DNA of 12,313 nucleotides from Euperipatoides rowelli. Its lineage: Eukaryota; Onychophora; Udeonychophora; Euonychophora; Peripatopsidae. The notes beneath the pieces were generated by a model. That model had not been told where the DNA came from. It saw nothing but the letters and a program-made list of their open reading frames with translations, and did not search any database. The position numbers and the translations under genes were made by a program. This document shows positions 1 through 8,690 of the stretch, in pieces (positions within the stretch are counted from its first letter, which is position 1; the number at the start of each line of letters is the position of its first letter). The stretch lies in NCBI GenBank assembly GCA_003024985.2, contig PXIH01S0003340.1; one strand, written 5' to 3'.

Positions 1-360
1 TTTAAGATAGTTCATTTATTTATTTTTGGCAATTATGCCAATACCTGCCTGATCTATTAGGATAACTAATATATACACTTTAAACTATTTACAATATTTA
101 CAATTAATTACTAAGCTGACTATCAGGACTATCAGCGTATACACCTACACAATGCCACAATGCACAGCTGCTAACTTTGTAACTGCTACACTTTGAAACT
201 TTCGAACACAAATTCGGAAATTTAAACTAACTAGTTGAATATAACCCTAAACTCCCTGTCTTTCAGAAAGAAATACAATTGGGAGTAGAGGTCAGACAAC
301 CAGAGTATCGAACCTGGCTCGCACCGACACCAAGGATAACAGTTTATTATTAAGACAGTT
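1..360 (-). repeat. possible SINE- or LTR-like fragment with a tRNA-like B box
   Basis: Read on the minus strand, positions about 308-320 give 'caggttcgatact', close to the RNA polymerase III B box (GGTTCGANNCC). It lies in a T-arm-like context: a CCAGG/TCTGG stem with a G-T wobble. The same strand ends at 1-35 with an AAATAAATAAAT tract that could be a SINE tail or an LTR polyadenylation region. No clear A box was found upstream of the B box, and no target-site duplication is visible because the piece runs to the window edge. It could instead be the end of an LTR element or chance. No coding frame of note is present. Confidence 0.25.
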
Positions 361-1096
361 CGTCAGAGATGTCTCACTATCAGATTTTGTACAATATAAA
401 ACGAATTTTTAAAACAATTATAAGCTAGTAAAATCAGTTAAAAGCGTTGTCTTACTGGCATATAATTAAAATATTGAAATTATGACCACTTAAACTGGCA
501 CAGTATGGCTATATCTTAATATTGTGTTACTTGACAAAGTTCCAACCAAACCATCACAAAATGAATTCTTCCGATGGATATATTAATAAATATTTTAATC
601 TCAATCATATTGAAGATAATAGTTTGAAAAATAACTGGAAAGCATATTGTATTAATTGTCAGCTTGAAATTATTCTTGAATAATTCTTAATTGATTGCAT
701 TCAAACGTACAGCTAAAACATTAAAGTTACTCATGACTAAATAAATCTAGCCCAAAATGTTATTAAAAATATTCAGCTTGAATAAATTATAACTTCTTGT
801 TTCTATAATAATCAGATAAGTTTAACCAAAGAAACACATTATTCACAAATAACTATCACAACTATTGAATGAGCATCATGATTTAAAACTTTAGTAGGCT
901 ATTCAAAATACCTCCATAATAAGGCATACTTGAGTCCCAATTTTAACTTTACTCCATACTGAATTCTTCTTATATATAACAAAATAACTTTACACACTGT
1001 AAACTTAAAATAAAATAAATTAATTTTTAAATACAGAATTTATACTTCATGAGATAAAACCCAGGCATCCGCCATCTTGAGCAGTGCCTCACAGGA
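361..1096. other. AT-rich stretch with no recognisable feature
   Basis: No open frame, tRNA-like sequence, direct repeat or inverted repeat stands out. It is ordinary AT-rich intergenic, intronic or decayed repeat DNA. The repeat array begins at its right edge. Confidence 0.6.
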
Positions 1097-1969
1097 ATGA
1101 TACATCAATTTATACAAAGCTTATTTTGGGTTTACAATACATAATTAATAATTATACATAATGAAATAAGAATGCAAGAAACATTTATTTAGACAAACCC
1201 AGAGAAATCCCCTTTCTCTTGATTTGAACCTGGATCGAGATCTCAGATCTTAGGAAGTATCAAGTCAGCCAAAATGACCACAGAACCAGACAGCAGGGCA
1301 AAAACAAAAACTAATCTAATCTACACTTAGCTTAATAATTAAGGTTTCGACTTATAATGAATTATTACTGAAAATATATAATTTTTCCCCTAAATAAGCT
1401 AATATTTAAAATAGAAAATTGGGATGTTTGATGGGCTACACTATCCTTTTCCAAACAAATTTTCGTATAAACTTTTTTGGGGATAGTACTCTCATAAATT
1501 ACCTCTCTGTCTTGAAAGTATAATCCTAATGTTTTTATCAAATCAACCATTGTTATAGTATTTAAACTAATCTATAGTGATGCAAACAATGACAATATTG
1601 TTGTTGATTTTGCTTTCCAAAACAATAGAATCTTTAGCTATTATTTGATCATGAATAGATCATGATACTTACTAAATTATTGATTTAATTTTAAGATTAA
1701 ATAAAAAGTGTACCAAATTTATTTAAAGACAAACTTATCTATAAATTAAGGATATAAGGAAACAGTCTATCCAAGATAATACAATGCATTATAAATACAA
1801 TAATCAAATTCTATGATACATCAAATATTATACAATACTTATTTTGGGTTTACAATACATAATTAATAATTATACATACCGTAATGAAAAAATTGCAAGA
1901 AAGATTTTTTTGGAAGAACACAGAAGTATGTCCTTTCACTTGATTCGAATAGCTGATCACCGGCAGTAT
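1097..1969 (-). repeat. 720-bp tandem unit, array segment 1 (about 1.2 units)
   Basis: The block starting 'attttgggtttacaatacat' at 1123 recurs at 1844, an offset of 721 bp, in the same orientation. The whole intervening unit is alignable to other copies at 3567-3707, 5466-6597, 8498-8690 and 9358-9745. In the minus orientation each unit runs as a tRNA-like head (B-box-like 'gattcgaatc', seen at 1221-1231 and 1942-1952 on the complement), an AT-rich body of about 600 bp, and a tail containing 'gattagattag'. The tail at 1305-1325 is followed directly by the head of the next unit, so the copies are head to tail. The right end stops in the head at 'ggcagtat' (1962-1969), where the LINE-A tail begins. 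It may be a tandemly amplified SINE-like element, satellite-like DNA or a TRIM. No transposase or other protein is evident. Confidence 0.8.
1206..1296 (-). promoter_or_regulatory. tRNA-like head of the repeat unit (possible pol III promoter)
   Basis: On the minus strand 'aggttcaaatc' (complement of 1221-1231) resembles a B box. About 48 bases upstream, 'tggtcattttggctga' (complement of 1264-1279) is a weak A-box candidate. Other copies keep the same arrangement. The B box has decayed here relative to the copy near 6007, which keeps TTCGA. Confidence 0.4.
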
Positions 1970-1986
1970 TTTATTTTATTTTTTTA
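1970..1986 (-). repeat. 3' simple-sequence tail of LINE-A
   Basis: On the minus strand this reads as A-rich ATAAA/AAAAT repeats directly against the interrupted repeat unit, as expected for the 3' end of a non-LTR retrotransposon. It fixes the left boundary of LINE-A. Confidence 0.7.
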
Positions 1987-2350
1987 TATGGGTTTGTTAA
2001 GTATGTGATACAAGTTTAATGAAGCATGACTTTAAATATTAGGCATACCAGGGAAAATTATAAAACACACTAAAATATTATTCTGAAGAATTAAAAATAT
2101 AACAATCAAAATCACTCCATACACAAAAGATAACATTAAAAAAGTACTCAAAAAATAGAAACATAAATATTTTACAAAACAGAAATAAATTTGTAAAAAG
2201 AGATCTTAATAGACTAAGTTAGTGTTTACAAAAAAATAAGAATTTTTAATTAAAAATGTTATGGTAATTTGTTTAAAATAAAAATAGAAAGATTTTTAAA
2301 AATACCTAGAGCTCTTAAACTAAGAAGAAACTCTAGAGTAATCAAGTACA

Positions 2351-3554
2351 TTAAAAATTATACCATTTTTCATTTTTATCTAAATAAAGATCTAAGGATA
2401 TTTTTGAAGTGCTGAGTATAGAAACTAAATCAGATGGTAAACTATTCCAAACAGAGATGACTCTTTTTTTTTTTAAATATGTCCTCCAAAGGGAGAAGAG
2501 ATGTATTCTTTGTGGGTTAATTACTTATAAATACATTAGATAATTATTACGGTGTACTAGGTAAAAACCTAAGCGAGCTGTTAAAGCTAAGGAGAAAAAC
2601 AGTTCCATAACCGTCCAAGCCGGGGATCGAACCTTTGTCCTCAGCATATGTCACCAGACCTTGACCACAGATGATTCTATGTCCAAAAAAAAAACTGATA
2701 GGTGATTGTACAGTAGGTAAGCAGACCAAACAGTTTAAATGGTTGACCTCTTAAATTTGTATTAGTACTAAGGCAAAGCAAACCATCTTTATTATTATTA
2801 ACTTTAAAGCATATAAGAGGTCTCCTCAAAATAATCTCTGTTGGGGTGTCATGATATGATAATTAGATAAACTTTTGAGTCTTTTTTTTTGGTATGTACA
2901 GGACCAAAGGCCTTTAATAAGTTTTGTATATTTCCTGATTGTTTTATTCAATCTAATAATAGTCTCCATCATTTGTTATGTGAAAACAGGATGAGAATAA
3001 TCCAATATTGGTTGAATGTATGTGTTAATATCTGTTGTAGAAAATAAGTCAGGAGTCATGGCTCCAAAAGTTCTGAATAATGTGACAAATTTTTCAATCA
3101 TTTTGCTCACTAGACTGTTTGCATAAAAATATTAAAAAATAAGCGATCGTCAAAGACAATACCATATCTATAGGGATCTTACATGCGGGCCATAATAATT
3201 TCTAGACAAAAAAAATTATCACTGATCAAATTTGCTATCATATTTAAATATTGTTGTATATATTAAGCCTAGCGATTGCTCTGCTTAATTTGAAGTCATC
3301 AGCATATACAACCAACAAGGACTGAATATTTATAAACACATCAGAAATAAAAATATGAAAACGGGAACAGAAGCAAAGTACCTGCGCAAACCATAGGATG
3401 TGATAAACTCTTTAGACATTACATCGTTTACTTTTAATGTAGACTTTCCATTGGTGAGAAATGAACCAATCAATTTTAGAAGACTATACCAATAACTCAT
3501 TGACATCTTTTGACAAAGTAAAACAGGACAAACAAGGTCAAAACGACTACACAA
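2351..3554 (-). pseudogene. reverse transcriptase remnant of LINE-A
   Basis: In intact elements this encodes the reverse transcriptase that copies LINE RNA into the genome by target-primed reverse transcription. The visible order is an open frame at 3330-3554 with FDLV (motif A aspartate at 3537-3539) and 'LLKLIGSFLTNGKSTLKVND'. A frame change near 3360-3400 follows, then 'SLLVVYADDFKLSRAI' with the catalytic YADD at 3295-3306. Further on are 'IQPILDYSHPVF' and 'LNKTIRKYTKLIKGL' (about 2920-3020), 'NLRGQPFKLF' (about 2735-2765) and finally 'RVISVWNSLPSDLVSILSTS', ending WYNF and a stop at 2351-2353. Stops and frameshifts lie between these blocks, and a SINE-like insertion sits between the last two. 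The fingers region and the endonuclease are missing. This is a relic, not a functional gene. Confidence 0.85.
2530..2735 (-). mobile_element. SINE-like insertion with A and B boxes inside LINE-A
   Basis: LINE-A coding similarity stops after 'NLRGQPFKLF' (about 2735) and resumes before the WNSLP block (about 2520), leaving some 200 bp that do not belong to the LINE. On the minus strand this piece has an A-box-like 'tggtcaaggtctgg' (complement of 2654-2667) and, 34 bases on, a good B box 'ggttcgatccc' (complement of 2623-2633), which is normal spacing for a tRNA-derived SINE. A ten-base A/T run lies at 2685-2694. Exact ends and a target-site duplication could not be fixed. The open frame 2547-2729 that crosses it is fortuitous. 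Confidence 0.5.
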
Positions 3555-3566
3555 ACAGCCATGCCT

Positions 3567-3707
3567 GGCATAATCAAAAACTAATCTAATCTACTCTAAA
3601 TAATTAAGATTTCGACTTATAATGAATTATTACTGAAATATATAATTTTTTGCCTATAATTTAGGGCTGTGTGATGTGTGACACTATCTTTTTCCAAACA
3701 AATTTTC
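3567..3707 (-). repeat. 720-bp tandem unit, array segment 2a (tail end of a unit)
   Basis: This aligns with 1298-1465 of the first array: the 'caaaaactaatctaatctac' tail, 'cgacttataatgaattatta', and on to 'ccaaacaaattttc'. It then stops abruptly where LINE-B begins. The missing continuation, 'cgaataaac...', is found at 5480 onward, so this piece and 5466-6597 are two halves of one interrupted copy. Confidence 0.8.
3694..3707. repeat. 14-bp target-site duplication, left copy
   Basis: 'ccaaacaaattttc' is identical to 5466-5479 and appears once at the same place in uninterrupted repeat units (for example 1452-1465). This marks it as a duplication made by the insertion of LINE-B. Confidence 0.85.
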
Positions 3708-3715
3708 TTTTTTAA

Positions 3716-3738
3716 TTTGATGGATTTTCACCATCAAA
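3716..3738 (-). other. hairpin at the 3' end of LINE-B
   Basis: TTTGATGG (3716-3723) and CCATCAAA (3731-3738) form a perfect 8-bp stem with a 7-base loop, only eight bases from the inferred 3' end of LINE-B. Some LINE families use a 3' stem-loop for recognition by their own reverse transcriptase. Whether this one does is inference. Confidence 0.4.
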
Positions 3739-4121
3739 AACACTTTAATTAGTAAAAAAAAAATATACATATACATATTATCACTTTTAATATTGTACAT
3801 AATCAATTTTCTTTTTTTTTAAAGGGGTGTTCACCCTATAATTATATTTTATTATCAAGAGGAAATAACAACAAAAAAAAAAAATTACAAAAGATTGCCC
3901 AATAGAGTACAAAAATAGGTAAAGGTTCTTTTCAAATCATAGAGATAGCCAAAATAAAATATACATTTGAGAATGAAAAGAAAAAGTTTTCCAGAATTAT
4001 GTGAAATTTACACTTCAATTATAAATTGATCAAAAATAAATTATAAAATCTATGTTAATGATTATTAAGCCAATTTTTCTGAAAAACTGAAAGGGCCAGA
4101 ACTTTGGAGTCATTAGAATAT

Positions 4122-5290
4122 TTATTTTTTACCAGAGTGAAAAAATATGGCCAAGGTCTCAATTGCATATAAGAAAAACCTTATTATTTCGAATTTTCCA
4201 TATAGTAAAGAGAGCATAAATACCCAGGCAAGATCCTTATTTTGTAATATTATTAGAAAAGTTGACATCAAATTACTATAAGCCAAATAAAAGCCAAAAT
4301 ATGGATATATCAGTACCCTTAAATTAGCAAAAAAAAAAAAAAAAATGTCAATAAAATAAAATATGGAATATATCATCTGTTTCATTCCAAAATTGACATT
4401 TTAAGCTCACATTTCATCCATAATGACCAGCCAAGCTCACATTGGCAGAATTGGCACCATGAACTTAAAAACAAAATTCAATAGATTTGGACCAGTAGTG
4501 AAATTTATAAATACTCTGTACAATGGTTTTGGTATTATTATATAGTCTTCCAATAGGAGGAGCAAATATTGTCTATAAGCAAACTTTGTGATACTGTTAT
4601 CATTAAAAGCATCAGCTAAGGTTTGATAAGAATATAACAAATAATATATGTTTGTCCTATGAATTATCACTGGGAGGGATAGGAGGGATATCTGTTGGGA
4701 GAACCTACAAAGTCTGAACTATATTTTGACAAAATCTTGTTATAGACATCTAACTATTAGCCTGTAGTACTGGAACCTCGTGAGTCATCTCATGTAGTCC
4801 CAATCCTCCTTTATTTATTGGTCTATTCATTACCTTTCTCCTTATGGTAATAATTTAGTATTCCATAAAATTTTGTTAATAACAGAGTATAGCTGATTTA
4901 TAAACTTTTTCGTAAACTGCACATGTGCAACATAAAAATATAACTTAGGAAAGAAATATACATTTATTCTACTTACCTTTGTGAGCAAGGAAACATATTT
5001 AATTGAAGTCTTAATTTAATATCATTGAAATATTACAAAATAGTATTTTGTACATTCCATTTGACAATTGGCTCCACGAAGGGATAAAGTAAGCCCAAAA
5101 TTTTACCAGGAAAATTGCTTGAAAAATTTGGGCATCATTTTATTATCACAAGGAAACCAAGCAAAAGTTTTTTGAGCATTTTAAAATAACTGATCCTGTT
5201 TTGGCAGAAAAAGCATTAACTATATTAAATATTTTATTTAATCTATCGCAATTCTCCAATATTATTATGAGATCATCCATACAACTAAAT
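4122..5290 (-). pseudogene. reverse transcriptase and C-terminal remnant of LINE-B
   Basis: Intact relatives encode an ORF2 protein with endonuclease and reverse transcriptase. What survives starts at the catalytic loop, 'AFSCMDDLIIILEN' (CMDD at 5272-5283), followed by 'LNKIFNIVNAFSAKTGSVIL'. Next comes 'KILGLLYPFVEPIVKWNV' (about 5045-5110), a block matching the usual K(I/Y)LG motif. It is followed by 'INVYFFPKLYFYVAHV' and 'KKFINQLYSVINKILWN' (about 4860-4970), then 'NRPINKGGLGLHEMTHEV' (about 4780-4825). In 'LQANS' followed by an in-frame TAG, the stop may be a mutated tryptophan codon. Further on the open frames 4437-4670 and 4122-4385 hold C-terminal sequence with 'NKDLAWVFMLSLLYGKFEI'. 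Frames switch several times, so no functional product is expected. Confidence 0.8.
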
Positions 5291-5465
5291 GCCCACATTT
5301 TCCAACCTTAATACCCACATTTTCAAAAAAAAAAAAAAAAAATAATACCATAATTCAAATTATTTTTTTTTTTTTGATAACATAATCACTTTTCAATATC
5401 AAAACACTACATAAGATACATTTTATATAAAATCTATCACACTGCAAATTTTTATTTTTATCTAG

Positions 5466-5479
5466 CCAAACAAATTTTC
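5466..5479. repeat. 14-bp target-site duplication, right copy
   Basis: Identical to 3694-3707. The repeat unit continues from here without a gap ('cgaataaac...'), confirming the boundary of LINE-B. Confidence 0.85.
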
Positions 5480-5997
5480 GAATAAACATTTTTTGGGATA
5501 GTGATCTCATAAGTTACCTTTCCATATTAAAAGGATAATCCAAGTGTTTTTAATAAATCAACATTGTTATAGTATTTAAACTAATCTATAGTAATGCAAA
5601 CAATGACAATGGTTGTTGTTGATTTTACTTGAAAACAAAAGAAACCAGACTATAGCTATTATTTGGTCATGAATAGATCTGGATAAACTTACGTACTAAA
5701 TTATTGATTTACTTTTAAAATTGAATAAAAAGTGTACCAAAATTATTTAAAAACAACTTGTCTATAAACTAAGGATATCATGAAACAATACCTCTGTTCA
5801 TGCTTTAAAAATAAATTTAATAATATATTTCCAATACAGCAATAATTATAATGCATTATAGATACAATAATCAAATTCTATAATACATCAAATTATACAA
5901 AGCATATTTTGGGTTTACAATTATACATAATTAAAAATTATGCATAATGAAAAAAAATTAAGAAACATTTTTTTGAACAAACCCAGAAAAAAATGGC

Positions 5998-6077
5998 CTT
6001 TCCCTTAATTCGAACGGGTGACCTCAGGAATCGATGGCAGTTTCAAGTCGGCCAAAAACAATCAGTCAACCAGCTCC
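5998..6077 (-). promoter_or_regulatory. tRNA-like head of the repeat unit, best-preserved B box
   Basis: On the minus strand the complement of 6007-6017 gives 'ccgttcgaatt' within 'ggtcacccgttcgaatt', the best match to a pol III B box among the copies. 'ttggccgactt' upstream is a weak A-box candidate. There is no evidence of transcription; this is structural similarity only. Confidence 0.4.
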
Positions 6078-6597
6078 ATGAATTATTATTGAAAATATAT
6101 CATTTTTTACCTAAATTAGATAATATTTAAAATAGAACATTGGGCTGTTTGAATGGCGACACTATCCTTTGCCAAACAAATTTTTGTAAAATTATTTTTG
6201 GGGATAGTGCTCTCATAAGTTACCTCTCCATATTCATAGGATAATCCTACTATTTTTTATGAAATCAGCCATTAATTCAGTGTTTAAACTATTCTATTAT
6301 GATGCAACAATGATGTTGATTTTGCTTTCCAAAACAATATAAACTTTAGCTATTATTTGGTCATGAATAGATAGATCATGGTACTTATAAATTTTTGATT
6401 TACTCTTAAGATAGAATAAAAACTGTACCAAAATTATTTAAAAAACAAACTTATCTATAAACTAAGGATATCATGAAACAATACTTCTGTTCATGTTTTA
6501 AAAATAAATTTAATAATATGTATGTAGAAATAATCAAGGTAATACTATAGCCTACATTTTAGAAACAATAGTCAAATTCTATGATACTTAGCTTATA

Positions 6598-8008
6598 TTT
6601 AAAAACACAACTTTTAAAAATAATAAAAACTCATGATTTATAAAATATTTTATAACCTCTTTACATCAAATATGTTTAAAAATACATTAAATAATGTTAA
6701 TATTTATCACTAGATGGTAGCACCGTTATAGTTTTCTGTTATCAGATAAAATATTTACATTTTGAGTTTGTGCATACACTGTTGATTATATTGATCCATT
6801 AGGAATTTCGTTATTAGTTATATTTTTTTGCAGCAAGTGTATTGAAACCTTATCTGAATCTTTATTACTTAGCCAGTTATTTTGTGAGTGTGTGTTTAAA
6901 CATATACCATGTAGGAATGTTTAATTTATACTTACATGCTACACTCTAAATTTTATGGAAAAAACAGCCTGTAAAAAGACTTGACCCAAATTTCTATTGA
7001 GAAATGCTTGTCTGTAAAAAGCCCAAAATGGGGTACAAATTGTTTATAGTGTGTGCCACTAGTAGCATTACATAAGATGTATAATGGTAATGAAGAGCAT
7101 CCTCAGTACACTTATAACATAGGAAAAAGTGGGAGTGCTGTGTTATACTTGGCAAACATTACTCCATGTAATAAAATTCTGTTGATATTTTATAACTGAT
7201 TCTTAAGTTCAAATCTAATTAAGGTTTTTACATGAATGAGGAATACAAAGTATGGGTACAATTGTTTCAAACAGAATATCAATAACAAGTTGTATTCCAA
7301 TAAAGAAATAGAAGAACATGATAGAGATTATTTTGTAGAGTATAATACATAACTTAATAATTAAGACATGCACTTGTTAATCGAACTGTTTGTTTTAAAA
7401 ACACATTTGCTAGAACCTACCTGTAACAACTATTAGAAGATGGGATTCTAAAACTAAACAATATTTAGATACACATTATCTGCCATTTTTATAATTTATA
7501 ATAAATTTATGTATGATGTATACCTCCTTCACTCATTTGTATTACTATAGATGTGAAATATGTTCAAAGTAATATTTAACTGCTAAACCATTGTGCTTGC
7601 AATTGAAAGGAAAAGGACAAAAAAGATGTACTATCACTTATTTCAAATTAAATATCGCTGAATCAATGTGTCGAGTAGTAAAGCAAAAAAAAAAAAAAAG
7701 GAAATTAGAATAACCAAGTATTTAAACTGAGGACAAAAAATGTGTACAGATTTGTTTCAACATTCTGATTTAGCTAAGGATCAATTTTGACACTGGCCAG
7801 CTTTTTTATTGACAAGGAAGGCTGCTTCAAAAATAATAAATACCAAAAAGCTGATCAAAGTTTTCTGCCTGAAATGCATTAGAAATTTGTGGCTTATTCT
7901 TGAACTAAATTGCTTCCATTATTTTCAGTACATAATCTGTAATACTTACTGTATATTTATCTTTAAACAATGTTTGTTTTGTATTTTTATATATTATAGT
8001 TGACTATC
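6598..8008. other. AT-rich stretch with no supportable gene
   Basis: No coding frame beyond chance, no LINE motif and no long repeat was seen. 'ctagatggtagcaccgttat' at 6711 resembles the 'agatggcgctgtta' motif of the repeats at 8064 and 8226. The slightly less AT-rich part, 6950-7200, ends in 'taataaaattctgttg', which could be a polyadenylation signal of a transcript on the plus strand, but nothing supports an exon upstream. A plus-strand open frame at 7809-8003 is low-complexity and unrecognised. Confidence 0.5.
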
Positions 8009-8272
8009 AAAAAAGCCCATTACACGTTACACGGGCATCAAACATTTTCTAAAAATAGTTCATAGATGGCGCTGTTATGGCTTTGGAACACGGCTTCGAA
8101 TAAGCCCATTACATAGGCATCAAACATTTTTAATCCCATTACAAGGGCATCACTCAATCTCTCTCTCTCTACCTTTAGTTCCCGGGCCGATAAGCCTGTT
8201 ACATTAAAGTTTCTAAAAACAGTCCCTAGATGGCACTGTTACCAGCTTTGGAAAATACTGGCTTCGGAACAC
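8009..8272 (+). repeat. degenerate tandem repeats ('aagcccattaca...gggcatc...agatggcgctgtta')
   Basis: Four imperfect copies of one module are visible. 8013-8100 is the fullest: 'aagcccattacac', 'gggcatcaaacatttt', 'agatggcgctgttatggc', then 'ggcttcgaa'. 8102-8130 and 8131-8152 repeat only the first part, and 8192-8272 repeats the whole in diverged form, ending 'ggcttcggaac'. A short CT microsatellite (about 8158-8170) sits between. The first part recurs alone at 12189-12219. Such 'agatggcgctgt' pieces look like old transposon ends common in arthropods, but I cannot name the family. Confidence 0.6.
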
Positions 8273-8497
8273 ACTCTTTCCAATTAATATATAGGATTCT
8301 TAATCAAAATTTTTTTTTTTTTTTTTTAGTTATTGTCATTGGTGCATGTATATATGTTTAAATATAACTTACAGGACACATTTTCTTGATAAAAACATTT
8401 GGAATGGCTTATTGTGAAAATTTTATGCATGCTAACTTTAACACTGGATTAGATGAAAAAAAAAACATGAAAATTCATGTTTCCATGGAATAGAGGG
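8273..8497. other. short AT-rich spacer with poly-T tract
   Basis: Contains a long T run (about 8311-8328) and nothing else recognisable. It separates the degenerate repeats from the second locus of the 720-bp unit. Confidence 0.5.
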
Positions 8498-8690
8498 TTA
8501 ATAATTATACATAATGAAAAGAATGCAACAAACATTTTTTTTGGGCAAACCAAGAAAAATGGCCTTTTCCTTGATTTGAACAGGTGACCTTAGGATCACA
8601 AGCACTATCATGTCAGCAAAATGGCCACCGGGTATAAATAAAAACTAATCTAATCAACTCTAAATAATTATGTTTTCAACTTATAATGAA
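8498..8690 (-). repeat. 720-bp unit at a second locus, left part
   Basis: Aligns with 1146-1358: 'taataattatacataatgaa', the tRNA-like head with 'ccttgatttgaacaggtgac', 'atggccaccgg', and then the tail of the neighbouring unit, 'aaaaactaatctaatc', up to 'acttataatgaa' at 8690. The expected continuation 'ttattactgaaaatat' appears only at 9358, after a 667-bp insertion. The head-to-tail junction shows that this locus too was derived from a tandem array. Confidence 0.75.
8563..8628 (-). promoter_or_regulatory. tRNA-like head of the repeat unit, second locus
   Basis: The complement of 8573-8583 reads 'ctgttcaaatc', a decayed B box. The upstream 'ggccattttgctgac' corresponds to the same part of the other heads. 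It is the third example of the conserved layout. Confidence 0.35.

Larger units (their letters stand above)
1970..3566 (-). mobile_element. LINE-A: 5'-truncated, decayed Jockey/CR1-type non-LTR retrotransposon
   Basis: The minus strand carries reverse-transcriptase remnants in the correct order: motif A (FDLV) at about 3537, then YADD at 3295-3306, a thumb-like stretch with 'IQPILDYSHPVF', and the LINE C-terminal signature WNSLP at 2435-2449, ending at a stop at 2351. After the stop comes a 3' UTR of about 380 bp. It finishes in an ATAAA-type simple tail at 1970-1986, which abuts the tandem repeat unit at 1969. At the other end the repeat unit resumes at 3567. The element starts within the RT domain, so the endonuclease and any ORF1 are missing: a typical 5' truncation. 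It is dead, with frameshifts and stops throughout. Comparing the two flanks suggests about 25 bp of the target unit were lost, and no clear target-site duplication remains. The clade is assigned from motif style only. Confidence 0.85.
3708..5465 (-). mobile_element. LINE-B: 5'-truncated, decayed Tx1/L1-type non-LTR retrotransposon
   Basis: This 1758-bp block splits a copy of the tandem repeat unit exactly and is flanked by a perfect 14-bp duplication (3694-3707 and 5466-5479), typical of target-primed insertion. Read on the minus strand it ends in a short A run (complement of 3708-3713), which is the 3' end. Coding remnants are in order: CMDD (degenerate YADD) at 5272-5283, 'INVYFFPKLYFYVAHV' at about 4920-4970, GGLGL at 4795-4809, and KDLAW at 4224-4238. 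The 'YVAHV ... KKFINQL ... GGLGL ... LQA' order recalls the C-terminal region of Tx1/L1-type ORF2; the clade is inferred from motif order alone. The 5' part (endonuclease and N-terminal RT) is absent. Stops, frameshifts and long homopolymers (for example 4329-4345 and 5324-5342) show it is dead. Confidence 0.85.
5466..6597 (-). repeat. 720-bp tandem unit, array segment 2b (about 1.5 units)
   Basis: The block 'ccaaacaaatttt' at 5466 recurs at 6172, an offset of 706 bp, and the sequence between aligns with 1452-1969 and 1097-1465 of the first segment. The unit junction (5880-6080) reads straight through from body to tRNA-like head to the next unit. Here about 50 bp of the tail, including 'gattagattag', has been deleted just before 6079. 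The copy fades out after 'caaattctatgatac' (about 6568-6582). With the piece 3567-3707 it makes nearly two units. Confidence 0.8.

Noticed and set aside
1097-1969. LTR-element (TRIM) reading of the repeated ends at 1097-1250 and 1818-1969
   Set aside because: The second locus and segment 2b repeat the 'internal' part rather than the 'terminal' part, and no primer-binding site follows the supposed LTR; a head-to-tail tandem unit explains all copies.
2623-2667. Possible true tRNA gene
   Set aside because: A and B boxes are present, but no acceptor stem or anticodon arm can be folded; a SINE-derived origin fits better.
2547-2729. Minus-strand open frame of 60 residues
   Set aside because: It crosses the SINE-like insertion inside LINE-A and includes the A/B-box region; its open state is accidental.
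7809-8003. Plus-strand open frame of 64 residues
   Set aside because: Starts at TTG, low-complexity, with an isoleucine/phenylalanine/cysteine-rich C-terminal part expected from AT-rich DNA.
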